Shown: positions 37,014 through 47,694, numbered from the stretch's first letter. The stretch is 64,000 nucleotides of DNA from Vagococcus silagei (GCF_004795745.1 NZ_SDGV01000022.1:25161-89160), one strand, 5' to 3'. Translations and numbers: made by a program. Notes: generated by a model from the letters alone, not told the origin.

Positions 37014-37769
37014 ATGACCGTTAATTTTGCACTCCTCGTTGTTTTCACAGCTTTAATGTATAAAATTGGCGGAGCACGTGGTATCAGTGCTCTCTGTGCA
37101 CTCGCTATCAATATCTTTATTATGTTTGTTAGTGTGATCTTGATTCGTAAAGGTTATTCCGTTTTAGCGCTAACTTTTATAACGAGTTTAGCGATTAGTA
37201 GCATTAATCTATTTTTCATCAATGGTGTTTCAAAAAACACCAAAGTTGCTTTTATAAGTAGTACTTTTGTAACAGCATTACTTGTCGGACTACTTTTCTT
37301 TGCTGTTTATAAAATGCATTTACAGGGTTTACCACTCGAGGAATTAACCGAAATGGATATATACTCTTTAGAAATTGGCACCTCTTATATTTCGATTAGT
37401 GTCGCTGTCCTCATTATGAGCGTTATCGGGGCTGTTAATGATGTCGCCATCTCTATAACATCTGCCATGGATGAAGTGAAAAGAAATGCTCCAGAACTAA
37501 CAAATACACAATGGTACAATTCTGGAATCACTATTGGGAAAGACGTCCTAAGTGCAACACTTAACACACTTATTTTCACCATCGTCGGTGGGCAGCTTGC
37601 TGTTTTAATGTGGATTTCTGACCTCAATTACTCGTTCGTACAATTAATTAATAGCAAACTGATTGTGACAGAGTGGGTGAGCCTCCTCATTAGTGGCATT
37701 AGCATCACCTTAACTGTGCCAATCACAACCAAATTAATGACCTATACAAAAACGCCAAAAAAGACTTGA
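37014..37769 (+). CDS. YibE/F family membrane protein, second of pair
   Basis: 251 residues, helical membrane protein with the matching signature IGAVNDVAISITSAMDEVKRN. The ATG at 37014 follows GGAGG; an in-frame start at 36990 would overlap the previous gene. It lacks the long extracytoplasmic domain of its partner, so the two may form a heteromer. Confidence 0.85.
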   Translation: MTVNFALLVVFTALMYKIGGARGISALCALAINIFIMFVSVILIRKGYSVLALTFITSLAISSINLFFINGVSKNTKVAFISSTFVTALLVGLLFFAVYKMHLQGLPLEELTEMDIYSLEIGTSYISISVAVLIMSVIGAVNDVAISITSAMDEVKRNAPELTNTQWYNSGITIGKDVLSATLNTLIFTIVGGQLAVLMWISDLNYSFVQLINSKLIVTEWVSLLISGISITLTVPITTKLMTYTKTPKKT

Positions 37770-37802
37770 TATGTGTGTTCCATATCAAGTCTTTTATTAT
37801 AA
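37762..37802. terminator. Bidirectional terminator after the YibE/F pair
   Basis: AAGACTTGATATG and CATATCAAGTCTT around a six-base loop, with T tail. Confidence 0.85.
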
Positions 37803-37805
37803 ATT

Positions 37806-40034
37806 TTAATCGTCACTACCTGTTAACTCTTCGATATGACGGCTTAATAATGCATAAGCTTTCACTCGATTGTACACATCTTCGCCCATCTTATATTTTC
37901 TAGAGAATAATTTCGGTGGTGTCACCATTTCATCTAGATTGCGATAGAAGCGTCCGAAACGACGAACTTTTGGCTCTGCCCATTTTTTGAATTCTTTTTG
38001 TTCTTCAGTTTCAAATTCAGCATTGTCCCAACGATCCTTGAAGACATCTAATTGATCTTCATAAACTTCATAGATTTCTTGCGCAACTTTGACACGTTTC
38101 GTGCTGTCTAAGTCATCTAATAAATCATCAATTTCATCTTCAATACCATCAGAATGATATTCTAAGATATCGTCGACTTCATCGTATCCATAATCATAGT
38201 CATAATCGTAGTCATAATCATAGTCATAATCATAATCATAGTCGTAATCATAATCGTAGTCATAGTCATAATCATAGTCATAATCGTAACTATCATCATC
38301 ATCGTAATCATCATAGTCATCGTAATCATCTTGTACTTCTTCTTTTGGTGCTGGTTGTTCTTTAACCGGAACTTGAGGGACTTCTTGTTGGACAGGTTGT
38401 TGAACAACTTGTTCTACAACAGGTTCTGGTTCCACTTGAACTTGTGGTTGGACCGCTACTTGAGGTGTAGGCGGTACAACTGGTGCTTCAGGAATCACCG
38501 GTGCCACATTTTGTTGTGGCATTTGAACAGATGATAGATATGATGGTTCAATACTATCAAAACTTGTTAGTGATGTATGGTATAGCGATGGATCTTCAGT
38601 ATTTAAATGTTCCATTGTTTGTTGACGTGAAAGTTTTTGATTCAAACGTTTCAATGTTGTCAATTCTTCTTCATACTTCATAGTTTGTTGACGTGCTTTA
38701 CGATAGTTTTCTTCTAACTGTTCATAATTATTACGCCAGCTTGTTTGCGTTTCTTTTTGAGTTCTTAACATACTGTTTACAAGTTCTTGTTGTTGCGTCA
38801 AACGATCCGATAATTGTTCGATTTCTTTTTGTTTTTCAAAAACAAATGTTGAACTTTCTTGTTGAGCTTGTAATTTTGCTTGTTTTTTCTCTTGTTCTAA
38901 CCAATCTAAGCGCTCTTGCCATTTACTTTGAAGTTGTTGTTTTTCCAATTTAGACTCGCGTAATTCGCCTTCCAAATCGTTAATTTTACTGCGTAACTTC
39001 AATTGTTCAGCTTGATAGCCAGATTCGCCTTTTTGTTGACGTTTAATTTCAATTTCCAATGCTTCTTTATCATTCATTAGAGCTTGAATGGTAGCACGTG
39101 TTTCAGTTTCAAATAATTTTTTCTCTGTTTCAAGTTGTTTCACTTTTGTCAATTGACGTGAAACCTGTTGATTTGCAGCATTCAATTCTGATTTTAATTG
39201 ATCCAACAATGCTTGACTTTGTTCAAAAGCACTTTGAATTTCTTTATTTTCAGAAGATAAATGACTCACTTCATTTCTTAATTGAAGAATTTCATTTTGA
39301 CTAATTTGTCTTTCTTGTTGAAGTTTCAAATCATTTTCTTGATAGTGAATAATATTATTCTTAAGGTTATTATTTTCAGCCGTTAATTGGTCCAACTGAA
39401 CTGAAAAGTTTTGTTGCAATTGTTGATAATCAGCTTTTAAACTTTCCATATATTGTTCTTGTGTTGATAATTTATATTGTAATTGTTGAACAGCATTTTC
39501 ACGTTGATACAATTGTTCTTCAACTTTATTCAATTGGAATAATAAATCATCCACATCAGTTAATTTCATTTTACTCAATTGAGATTGTAATTTTTGTAAT
39601 TCTGCTTGCGTTGAATCCGCCTTTTGTTTCATTTGATACTCTGAATCTTGATATCTTCCGATTGTTGAGCGCAATTCACCTGTTTCAGTCATCAATTGAC
39701 GGTAACTCGTTTCTTGCTGTGTTTTTTCATTTTGAAGACCAGTAATCGCAATTTCACGTTTTGCTAGTTCTTCGTCCATTTTTCGCATTTGTCTTAATAA
39801 ATGCGAAATCTGTTCTTGTAATTCCTCTTTTTCACTAAGAACTGACTTTGGTTCAAGTGTAGTTGACATGGAGTCAAAATTTGTGTCCCTAAATTCATAA
39901 GGTTGATTAAATTGCGTCTCAGTCAATCGCTGTTTTTTACTTGTCTCATCAACTAGATTATTATTCAGTTGAGATTGTAATTCGTCAGTTTCTAATTGTA
40001 GTTTATCTAATTGATTTTTCCAATCTAAATCCAT
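37806..40034 (-). CDS. Coiled-coil protein with Tyr-Asp repeat
   Basis: Not recognised. 742 residues, no signal peptide or membrane span. Residues ~1-500 are Gln/Glu/Leu-rich coiled coil. Then comes a Pro/Val/Gln linker (about 520-570: VPPTPQVAVQPQVQVEPEP), a DDYDDYDDYDDDD block, and about 16 consecutive Tyr-Asp pairs (roughly residues 583-617). The last 120 residues look folded (KVRRFGRFYRNLDEMVTPP). A good GGAGG site precedes the ATG. The layout resembles a cytoplasmic scaffold with an acidic, aromatic disordered segment; function cannot be inferred. Confidence 0.8.
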   Translation of the reverse strand: MDLDWKNQLDKLQLETDELQSQLNNNLVDETSKKQRLTETQFNQPYEFRDTNFDSMSTTLEPKSVLSEKEELQEQISHLLRQMRKMDEELAKREIAITGLQNEKTQQETSYRQLMTETGELRSTIGRYQDSEYQMKQKADSTQAELQKLQSQLSKMKLTDVDDLLFQLNKVEEQLYQRENAVQQLQYKLSTQEQYMESLKADYQQLQQNFSVQLDQLTAENNNLKNNIIHYQENDLKLQQERQISQNEILQLRNEVSHLSSENKEIQSAFEQSQALLDQLKSELNAANQQVSRQLTKVKQLETEKKLFETETRATIQALMNDKEALEIEIKRQQKGESGYQAEQLKLRSKINDLEGELRESKLEKQQLQSKWQERLDWLEQEKKQAKLQAQQESSTFVFEKQKEIEQLSDRLTQQQELVNSMLRTQKETQTSWRNNYEQLEENYRKARQQTMKYEEELTTLKRLNQKLSRQQTMEHLNTEDPSLYHTSLTSFDSIEPSYLSSVQMPQQNVAPVIPEAPVVPPTPQVAVQPQVQVEPEPVVEQVVQQPVQQEVPQVPVKEQPAPKEEVQDDYDDYDDYDDDDSYDYDYDYDYDYDYDYDYDYDYDYDYDYDYDYDYGYDEVDDILEYHSDGIEDEIDDLLDDLDSTKRVKVAQEIYEVYEDQLDVFKDRWDNAEFETEEQKEFKKWAEPKVRRFGRFYRNLDEMVTPPKLFSRKYKMGEDVYNRVKAYALLSRHIEELTGSDD
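38183..38286 (-). repeat. Hexanucleotide repeat encoding (Tyr-Asp)n
   Basis: About 16 tandem copies of a TAY-GAY hexamer inside the coiled-coil gene. Third positions vary (C or T), so the tract is not perfectly identical DNA and slippage may be limited. Confidence 0.85.
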
Positions 40035-40279
40035 CTTTTTAAAGCCTCCATCTCAACCAGATTCATTACTTAAAATTTTATCTGATTTCTCATTTTTTAC
40101 TCCACAATATATACATAAGCGGTCGTTAAACTAACTCCAATAGTTCAATTATTGAATAACAAACCAACCCTCTTATTTCTATTTTTATTCATCAAAATAA
40201 CAGTAAACAAGTCTATTTTATCTTCAATCATATTAATGATACTCTTTTTTACTTAATATGTAAAGTTTATAAACAAACA
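40035..40279 (-). promoter_or_regulatory. Upstream region of the coiled-coil gene
   Basis: A 280-base gap with no gene. A weak promoter (TTGGAG, 17 bases, TATGTA on the minus strand) and a perfect TTCAAT-T-ATTGAA palindrome (40144-40156) are the only features seen. Confidence 0.3.
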
Positions 40280-40312
40280 AAAAAGACACCATTCAATAAC
40301 GATGTCTATAAA
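40280..40312 (-). terminator. Terminator of cydABDC
   Basis: GACACC/GATGTC stem with a loop of about 10 bases, followed on the minus strand by T6. Confidence 0.7.
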
Positions 40313-40318
40313 AAACTT

Positions 40319-42073
40319 TTATTCATACGTGTCTAATTGATACAAATGTTGATAATAATGGTTCTCACGCTTCAATTCTGCTGGTTTTCCATCAATTTTT
40401 ATTTTTCCATTTTCTAGAAAAATTACTCGATCTGCATGATCAATTCCAACTAAATGATGCGTAATCCAAATAATTGTTTTTCCTTTTAAGGTAACAAAGA
40501 TTGTCTCTAATAATTTTTTTTCAGTGATCGGATCTAGTCCGATTGTCGGTTCATCAATGATAACAATTGGCACATTTTGTAGTAAAATTCTTGCAAGCGC
40601 TATCCGTTGCTGTTCGCCACCAGAGAATCGCTTGCCGTTTTCTTCAACTAACGTTTCCAGTCCTTCTGGTAAGCGATCAATTACTTCTTTTAAGCCTGCT
40701 AAACAAGCAGCATGATAAACTTCTTCATCCGTTGCTTCAAGGTTCCCTAAGCGAATATTATTTAGCATATTGGTGTTAAATAAATGTGGTTTTTGATTTA
40801 AGACACCAATAAATTCAGATTGACGTCCCACAAAATCATAAATTGACATCTCTCCAATTTCAATTGAGCCTTTTGTAGCTGTTAAATCGCCACGAAGTAA
40901 TTGAGTCAGTGTTGTTTTTCCCATGCCACTCTTGCCTAGAATCGCCAAAATTTGACCTTCTGGAATTGTAAGAGAAAAATCGTTCAAAATAAAACGTTGT
41001 CCTTCATGATATTGAAAATTGACATCCTTAAATTGAATAATCGTATTTTTGGGACTAAGTAATTCTTCACCACTTTGGTTTACATTGTCTTCAATTCTTG
41101 GTAGTTGATCTAAGCGACGCACAGTATCCTCGTACATTGGTAATTCACGCATTGAATCACTGATTGGCGCAAAAGCATCAATCAATGGGAAGAAAGACAA
41201 TACAAACGCTGCTATCCAATTCAACGCCGCTTGATTACCAAAACCAGCAAAATAATTTCCTGCCCAAACAAAAAGAGCGACCACGACTAAACCAAATAGA
41301 AACTGTTTAACCAGACTTTCAAAACGCGTATAACGATTTAAACGCTCATCTTCAGTTCTAACTTTTTGTTCTGCTGCATTATATTGCGTTAAAAACTCTC
41401 CTTCGCGACCACTATATTGCCAATCGCCAACTCCTAACACAGCATCTGTTAAATCGTTGTACAAAGTATGGCGTAACTCTTTACGACGATACACGCGCGC
41501 ACGATTTACAGTTAACGATAACAATGGTAGAAAGATTAAAAAACTACTCATTAGAAGCAACATTATTAAAGCAAAAGGCAACGAGAAGAAACCTAGTGCA
41601 ATCACGATTATTGTATATAATAAAAATGAAATAACGGTTGGGAAAATTGTCCGCAAGTATAGATTTTGAATATGATCAATATCCTCAGCTAACATTCCTA
41701 GTAGGCTGCCGCTTTGATAACCTTTAGTTTGTTTTTGCGTATCTTTTTCAAGCGCTTGGTACAATTTTAAACGGATATCCGAAGTCATCCTCAATACCCA
41801 GTTATGGCTACCTAAACGCTCAATATAACGAAAAGTAGGCCTTGCGATTCCGAATGCACGCGTTAAAACGATTGGCACATAGACTAAAAGAATACTTTCG
41901 GGTTTGGTAGCGGATTTACTAATTAAATAGCCTGAAGTAAACATTAATGCACCAGCAGAGAAGAAAGTTAGGACACCTAAAAATAAAACTAATGCTAATA
42001 ATTTTTTGTACTTTTTAAAATACGGGCGCACCCAATAATCATTTTTTGAAAGTAGTAAATGTGATTGTTTCAT
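40319..42073 (-). CDS. cydC: Thiol reductant ABC exporter subunit CydC
   Basis: 584 residues: six-helix type IV exporter domain, then ATPase with Walker A GKSGMGKTTLTQ, signature FSGGEQQRIALARILL and Walker B IVIIDEPTIGLD. With CydD it exports cysteine or glutathione-type thiols needed to mature cytochrome bd. Start abuts the cydD stop (one-base overlap). Confidence 0.93.
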   Translation of the reverse strand: MKQSHLLLSKNDYWVRPYFKKYKKLLALVLFLGVLTFFSAGALMFTSGYLISKSATKPESILLVYVPIVLTRAFGIARPTFRYIERLGSHNWVLRMTSDIRLKLYQALEKDTQKQTKGYQSGSLLGMLAEDIDHIQNLYLRTIFPTVISFLLYTIIVIALGFFSLPFALIMLLLMSSFLIFLPLLSLTVNRARVYRRKELRHTLYNDLTDAVLGVGDWQYSGREGEFLTQYNAAEQKVRTEDERLNRYTRFESLVKQFLFGLVVVALFVWAGNYFAGFGNQAALNWIAAFVLSFFPLIDAFAPISDSMRELPMYEDTVRRLDQLPRIEDNVNQSGEELLSPKNTIIQFKDVNFQYHEGQRFILNDFSLTIPEGQILAILGKSGMGKTTLTQLLRGDLTATKGSIEIGEMSIYDFVGRQSEFIGVLNQKPHLFNTNMLNNIRLGNLEATDEEVYHAACLAGLKEVIDRLPEGLETLVEENGKRFSGGEQQRIALARILLQNVPIVIIDEPTIGLDPITEKKLLETIFVTLKGKTIIWITHHLVGIDHADRVIFLENGKIKIDGKPAELKRENHYYQHLYQLDTYE

Positions 42074-43803
42074 TAGCCCTCTCCCTTCAGCTCATTAACG
42101 AAGGCCATGTAAGCACCTTGTTTCGCTCTTAATTCTGCATAAGTACCTTGTTCAACAATTCTACCTTCTTCCATCACAATGATATAGTCCATCTCACGCA
42201 TCCAATGTAAACGATGTGTTGCAAAAAAGACTAAACGATTGTCAAAAAGTGGTAACATTGTTTCTTTAAGCTCAGCTTCTGTTTCAACATCCAAGTGAGC
42301 TGTTGGTTCATCAAATAATAAAATATTACGTTCATCATCTAAAAAGGCCCGTGCCAATGCAATTCTTTGGAATTGGCCACCACTTAAATTATGCCCGCCT
42401 TCACCAATAAGTGTCTCAATACCATTAGGAAGTTCGGCAACTAATTCAGTTAACCCCGCTCGTTCAATTGCTCGTTCTACCAACTCTAAGCTTGCATTAG
42501 GTTGATAAAATGAGACATTTTCTCGCAAACTAGCATGGAAAACATATGGATCCTGAGGGACATATAAGACTTTATCTTGCCAATCTTTTGAATTTAAATG
42601 AGAGACTTGTTGCTCGTTAATCATCATTGAAGGTGTTGTACTCTCTAGGAAACCGCCTAACAATTTAATCAATGTTGATTTACCCGATCCTGATAAACCG
42701 ACGACGCCAATTTTTCCTGAGCCCTGCCACCTAAAATCAAGTTGATCTAGTGTCGGATGAGTTGCTGTTGAATCATACTTAACTGAAGTTTGCTTTAAAG
42801 TTAGTGAGTCTGACTCACGCCAATTTTTTTCTAGCGAAAGTCCTTCTTGTGCCACAAATTCTTCCTCATCTAAAATACTGAAAATTGATTTTAGCGTATT
42901 ACCACCATCTAATGTTGCATGATAGTCACTCGAAAAGTCACGTAATGGTAAGAAGAAATCGGGAGCCAAAACTAAAACTGTTAAAGCTGGAGCAAGTAAA
43001 ATGTCACCTTCCAATAATTTTAGACCTAAAAATACAGCAACAACTGCTACTGAAAGTGTTGTAAAAAAATCTAAAGCAAAAGTTGATAAAATGGCCACCT
43101 TCAATGTACTCATTGTCGCTTTACGATAGTCTTCGCTCACTTCAAAAACATTTTTTTCATAACGTTTACTTAGGCCTAGAAATTTTAATGTTTCAATGCC
43201 CCTTAAAGAATCTAAAAAATGATTACTTAAGCGTTGATAACCCTCATATTGGCGGTCTGCTTTAGCGCGTGCTGCGTAGCCTAAAATAATCATAAAAATA
43301 ATGATAATTGGAAAAACTAAAAGTAAGACTACACCTGACCGAACATCTTCAAAAAAAACAAAAAGTAAAATCACCCAGGGGATGACCATCATGTTTGTTA
43401 ATTTAGGCAAAATTAAGGTTAAATAATTTTCAATTTGAGCGACGCCCTCGATAGCCATTGTCACCATATTACCAGTACCCTGCTTTTGGACAAAATTAGG
43501 GCCTAGTCTAAATACTTTCGCTAACAATTCTTGCCTTAAAATTTTCGCTTGTTCGTAAGCATACGAATCTAAAAGTTTATCTCTCATAAAGATGAGTACT
43601 TGCCTTAAAAAGAAGCAAACAAAAAACAATACCACTCTCTTTAATTGAGAAGATACTGTTGCACCATTCCAAACTGCACTTATTCCTCTTGAGAGGAAAT
43701 AGGCCTGTCCAATAATTAATAAAGCTTGCAGGATACCTAACCCTGCAAGCCCTATTAAGATTGGCCTAATTTTATTAATTCGAAATAATTTCTTATCAAT
43801 CAA
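42073..43803 (-). CDS. cydD: Thiol reductant ABC exporter subunit CydD
   Basis: 576 residues, same architecture as its partner: membrane domain, Walker A GLSGSGKSTLIK, signature LSGGQFQRIALARAFL, Walker B ILLFDEPTAHLD. It follows cydB by 13 bases. The CydD/CydC naming follows gene order and length; the two are paralogous. Confidence 0.92.
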   Translation of the reverse strand: MIDKKLFRINKIRPILIGLAGLGILQALLIIGQAYFLSRGISAVWNGATVSSQLKRVVLFFVCFFLRQVLIFMRDKLLDSYAYEQAKILRQELLAKVFRLGPNFVQKQGTGNMVTMAIEGVAQIENYLTLILPKLTNMMVIPWVILLFVFFEDVRSGVVLLLVFPIIIIFMIILGYAARAKADRQYEGYQRLSNHFLDSLRGIETLKFLGLSKRYEKNVFEVSEDYRKATMSTLKVAILSTFALDFFTTLSVAVVAVFLGLKLLEGDILLAPALTVLVLAPDFFLPLRDFSSDYHATLDGGNTLKSIFSILDEEEFVAQEGLSLEKNWRESDSLTLKQTSVKYDSTATHPTLDQLDFRWQGSGKIGVVGLSGSGKSTLIKLLGGFLESTTPSMMINEQQVSHLNSKDWQDKVLYVPQDPYVFHASLRENVSFYQPNASLELVERAIERAGLTELVAELPNGIETLIGEGGHNLSGGQFQRIALARAFLDDERNILLFDEPTAHLDVETEAELKETMLPLFDNRLVFFATHRLHWMREMDYIIVMEEGRIVEQGTYAELRAKQGAYMAFVNELKGEG

Positions 43804-43816
43804 TTAGGTCATCTCC

Positions 43817-44821
43817 TTATCTACTAACATGAATACGTTTTGAGAAGACGTAATAACTCCAGCCTTGGTAAGCCAAGACAAATGGTAAAATACAGATCGT
43901 TACAATAGTCATTGTTTTAAGTGTATATGGTGAGTTTGCAGCTTGTTCAATTAAAATGCTCATTGACGCATCGTTTGCAATCATCACTCGTGGAAATAGT
44001 CCATTAAAGATAAAGACAACAATGCCAACTAGAACTAATCCTGTCGCTAAGAAAGAAAGTAATTCCTTATCTTTATAGGCACCATACGCAGACAATCCTG
44101 CAAAGGCAACAATTAAAATTAAGATAATCAATGAACTTACAAATCTTAATTCAAAGAAATCAGTTTTAATGAAGGCAAGGATTGCAAAAACAATTAAACC
44201 AGCAAACAATACTGGATATAATTTTTTAGCCAAAGCTTGTGAACGTTCGCGAACATTACCAGCTGTTTTAAGACGAAGATAATTCAAACCATGCAAGAAA
44301 CAAATTAATGTTACAGCAACTCCTCCAACAATTGAGAAGAGGTTGACATAGTCGCCAAAACCAGCTGTTAAAATATTTTTATTTTCAGCAATTGGCATAC
44401 CTTGAATGACGTCAATAAAAATCATACCGAAAAAGAATGGCGGTAAAATACTACCCACAAACATTGTCCATTCCCAAATATTACGTTCACGCGCATTTTT
44501 AGCATGTGCTCTAAATTCGAATGAGACACCACGTAAAATCAAACCAACTAATACCATTAATAACATAATGTAGAATCCACTAAACAGTGTCGCATACCAG
44601 TGTGGAAATGATGCAAACATCGCACCACCTGCTGTAATCAACCACACTTCATTACCGTCCCAAACGGGTCCAATTGATTCAATGACTTGATCACGTTCAC
44701 GTTTGTTACGCGCGATTAACTTAACTGCCATTCCAACACCAAAGTCAAATCCTTCTAAAAAGAAGAATCCTGAGAATAAAACACCAATGATGATAAACCA
44801 TAAAAGTTCTAAGGTTGACAT
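43817..44821 (-). CDS. cydB: Cytochrome bd ubiquinol/menaquinol oxidase subunit II
   Basis: 334 residues from the ATG at 44821 behind GGAGG, one base after the cydA stop; longer in-frame starts run into cydA. Eight to nine helices; FFLEGFDFGVGM is the family's N-terminal motif and GPVWDGNEVWLITAGGAMFA the conserved second block. Confidence 0.95.
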   Translation of the reverse strand: MSTLELLWFIIIGVLFSGFFFLEGFDFGVGMAVKLIARNKRERDQVIESIGPVWDGNEVWLITAGGAMFASFPHWYATLFSGFYIMLLMVLVGLILRGVSFEFRAHAKNARERNIWEWTMFVGSILPPFFFGMIFIDVIQGMPIAENKNILTAGFGDYVNLFSIVGGVAVTLICFLHGLNYLRLKTAGNVRERSQALAKKLYPVLFAGLIVFAILAFIKTDFFELRFVSSLIILILIVAFAGLSAYGAYKDKELLSFLATGLVLVGIVVFIFNGLFPRVMIANDASMSILIEQAANSPYTLKTMTIVTICILPFVLAYQGWSYYVFSKRIHVSR

Positions 44822-44822
44822 T

Positions 44823-46229
44823 TTAGAAAACCTCCTTCGCAAATGGATCGATACCATCTTTTTTAGCTTCAGATTGATCCACATAGTAAGGGCCTTTGGC
44901 TATAGCTCGTTTAGATTTTACAACCATTACAAAGCCTAAGACAGCGAATAAACCGAAGTAAATAATATTACTAAATAGTAAGTTTCCAGCTGTTACACCT
45001 GGAGATACACTATCTGCAATTGTAAACAGACCATATACAGTCCAAGGTGCACGCCCTAGTTCTGTAATCAACCAACCTGTTGTATTTGAAATGAATGGGA
45101 AGAAAATTCCTGCTGTAAACAGAATAAGCAGCCAATTCATTTTTTCTAATTTATTATTTTTCAGTAAGAACAAGCCGACCACAGCCATAAGTGCCATTAA
45201 AGTTCCAAAGCCAGCCATAAAACGGAAGCCCCAGAATAATGTTTTAACTGGTACATAATAGTCCATGTCCTTACCAAATTGTTTATCATGTTCTTTGTGT
45301 AAATCTTTATTTACATTGTCCATTCCTTTATAACTATCTTGTCCACCAAGTAAAGTCAGCAAATATGGCACTTCAATTGCCCAATCTGTTTTCTTATTCT
45401 TAGTATCAATTCCTGAAATAATCGTCCACGGAGCAGGAGATTCGGTATCTTCATAAATACCTTCCATTGCCGCAAATTTCATTGGATGATCTTTAGCAAC
45501 CATGTTCATTTGATAGTGACCTGCACCCATAGTTAAGATTGAACCTACTAACCCTAAAATCAAACCAAATTTAATTGATTTTCTGAAGAACGGTAAATCT
45601 TTTTTCTTCATCATCATCCATGCTGAAGAACCTGCAATCACAAATCCTCCTGTTACAAGTGCACCAAAAATCACGTGTGGGAACTCTGCCCATAATTGAT
45701 GATTTTTTAGTAAGCCTGAAAAACTAGTTAAAATGGCACGATTACCTTCAACGTCAATTTCGTAAGCCACTGGATTTTGCATAAATGCATTTGCTGCTAA
45801 AATCCATAGTGCTGAAATTGTTGAACCAATTGCAACTAACCAAATACAAAGCAAATGTAATTTTTTACTAAATTTGTCCCAACCAAACATCCATAAACCA
45901 ATAAAAGTTGATTCAAGGAAAAAGGCCAACAACGCTTCAACCGCTAATGGTGCACCAAAAATATCTCCCATAAAACGAGAGTACTCAGACCAGTTCATTC
46001 CAAATTGAAACTCTTGAATAATCCCTGTTACAACACCAACAGCAAAACTTAGTAAAAAGATTTTGCTCCAAAACTTGGTCATATCTTTGTAGATTTCATC
46101 TTTTTTAACGACGTACAATGTTTCCATAATGGCAATAGCAATACCTAAACCAATTGATAATGGCACAAAGAAAAAGTGAAAAACTGTTGTCATACCAAAT
46201 TGAAATCTAGCAAGTGATAAAATATCCAT
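44823..46229 (-). CDS. cydA: Cytochrome bd oxidase subunit I
   Basis: 468 residues, nine helices, with haem b ligand His in TTVFHFFFVPLSIGLG and others in FPHVIFGALVTGGFV. The Q loop (about 245-310) is the short type found in Firmicutes. Reduces oxygen to water with menaquinol; in Lactobacillales it needs external haem. First gene of cydABDC. Confidence 0.96.
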   Translation of the reverse strand: MDILSLARFQFGMTTVFHFFFVPLSIGLGIAIAIMETLYVVKKDEIYKDMTKFWSKIFLLSFAVGVVTGIIQEFQFGMNWSEYSRFMGDIFGAPLAVEALLAFFLESTFIGLWMFGWDKFSKKLHLLCIWLVAIGSTISALWILAANAFMQNPVAYEIDVEGNRAILTSFSGLLKNHQLWAEFPHVIFGALVTGGFVIAGSSAWMMMKKKDLPFFRKSIKFGLILGLVGSILTMGAGHYQMNMVAKDHPMKFAAMEGIYEDTESPAPWTIISGIDTKNKKTDWAIEVPYLLTLLGGQDSYKGMDNVNKDLHKEHDKQFGKDMDYYVPVKTLFWGFRFMAGFGTLMALMAVVGLFLLKNNKLEKMNWLLILFTAGIFFPFISNTTGWLITELGRAPWTVYGLFTIADSVSPGVTAGNLLFSNIIYFGLFAVLGFVMVVKSKRAIAKGPYYVDQSEAKKDGIDPFAKEVF

Positions 46230-46254
46230 TGTATTTCCTCCTTTATTATTATAT

Positions 46255-46325
46255 TAACAAACTAATTATACCCCAATCGGACTTCTGTTTCAAAAACTAA
46301 TTAATAATTATCAGTTGATAATCAT
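46255..46325 (-). promoter_or_regulatory. cydA promoter and adjacent palindrome
   Basis: On the minus strand TTGAAA (46288-46293), 17 bases, TATAAT (46265-46270). Upstream, ATTATC-AGTT-GATAAT (46307-46322) is a perfect 6-4-6 palindrome that could be an operator or the weak end of gor. No Rex box is seen. Confidence 0.6.
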
Positions 46326-46333
46326 TATTGTTA

Positions 46334-47677
46334 TTAGCGCATTGTCACAAACTCTTCCGCACTCGTTGGGTGGATCGCGACCGTATTATCAAAATCAGCT
46401 TTTGTTGCACCCATTTTGATTGCGACAGCAAAACCTTGTAACATTTCATCCATCCCTAAACCAATCCCGTGTAGACCAACAATTTTTTCATCCTTACCAA
46501 TACAAACTAACTTCATCTCACATTTACCACGTTCTTCCGTAATCGCATAGTACATTGGTGTGAAGCGAGACGTGTAAATTTTAACCTCGTCACCGAATTC
46601 TTCACGCGCTTCTTTTTCCGTTAAACCAATTGTTCCGATTGTCGGATGAGAGAAAACGACCGTTGGGATATATTGATACTCTAGTTTTAAATCTGTTTGA
46701 CCATTAAATAATCTTTCAGATAGGCGACGTCCAGCAGCAATCGCAACCGGTGTTAAATTCACTTTATCAATCACATCACCAACAGCATAAATACCTTTTT
46801 GTGTCGTATTTTGATAAGCATCAACTTTAATTGCACCACATTCAGTTAATTCGACTGTTGTTGCAGCTAAATTTAAATGATCGACAAAAGGTTCGCGGCC
46901 AATCGCCCAAATAATTTCTTCAACTACTAATTTTTGACCATTTTCAAAAGTTAGAACATAGCCATCAGTTTCTTTTTCAACTTTTTTAGGAATTGAATTT
47001 GAATGCATTTGTATACCTTGTTTCGTATACATCGAAACAACAGCTTCCGACAGCATCTCATCAAAACTACGCAAAACAGTTTCTTTCCGGTATGCTAAAT
47101 GAGTCTCAACACCCAAGCCATTCATCACACCAGCAATTTCAACCGCAATATAGCCAGCACCAATGACTGCTACCGATTTAGGCAATGTTTCCATTTCAAA
47201 GAAACCATTTGAGTCTAAACCATATTGATTGCCTTCAATTTCCGGACGGACAATACGACCACCACTCGCAATCAAAATATGTGGTGCTTGATAAGTTTTT
47301 CCATTCACTTCTACTTCATGTTCGCCAACAAATTTTGCAAAACCTTTGATGACCGTCACGCCATTTGAATCTAAGCCATTTTGATATAGACCGTGCAAGC
47401 GATCAATATATGTGTCACGACGTTTTTTAAAACTCGTAAAGTCTTCGTTTACACCTTCTACCTCAAGTCCATATGCCGCTGCATCGCGAGTAATCATTTG
47501 CTTCATTTCTGCCGCTTGCCACATCACTTTTTTAGGCACACAACCCACATTGACACAGGTTCCACCTAATTCTTTTCCTTCAATAAGTAATACTTTAGCA
47601 CCGTGCATTCCAGCGCGATTAGCTGAGGCAATCCCGCCGCTGCCACCGCCTATTACAATATAATCAAATAGTTGCAC
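46334..47677 (-). CDS. gor: Glutathione-disulfide reductase
   Basis: 447 residues: FAD site [15 protein letters not shown], redox pair [16 protein letters not shown](P) site [15 protein letters not shown], and the C-terminal [12 protein letters not shown] with the active His-Glu. Keeps glutathione reduced, consistent with a thiol exporter nearby. The GTG at 47677 is ten bases from GGGAG; an in-frame GTG at 47686 is too close. Confidence 0.93.
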   Translation of the reverse strand: MQLFDYIVIGGGSGGIASANRAGMHGAKVLLIEGKELGGTCVNVGCVPKKVMWQAAEMKQMITRDAAAYGLEVEGVNEDFTSFKKRRDTYIDRLHGLYQNGLDSNGVTVIKGFAKFVGEHEVEVNGKTYQAPHILIASGGRIVRPEIEGNQYGLDSNGFFEMETLPKSVAVIGAGYIAVEIAGVMNGLGVETHLAYRKETVLRSFDEMLSEAVVSMYTKQGIQMHSNSIPKKVEKETDGYVLTFENGQKLVVEEIIWAIGREPFVDHLNLAATTVELTECGAIKVDAYQNTTQKGIYAVGDVIDKVNLTPVAIAAGRRLSERLFNGQTDLKLEYQYIPTVVFSHPTIGTIGLTEKEAREEFGDEVKIYTSRFTPMYYAITEERGKCEMKLVCIGKDEKIVGLHGIGLGMDEMLQGFAVAIKMGATKADFDNTVAIHPTSAEEFVTMR

Positions 47678-47694
47678 TATTAACACGCTCCCTA

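Noticed and set aside
38183..38286. Satellite or CRISPR-like repeat
   Set aside because: It is an in-frame codon repeat (Tyr-Asp) inside a long intact gene.
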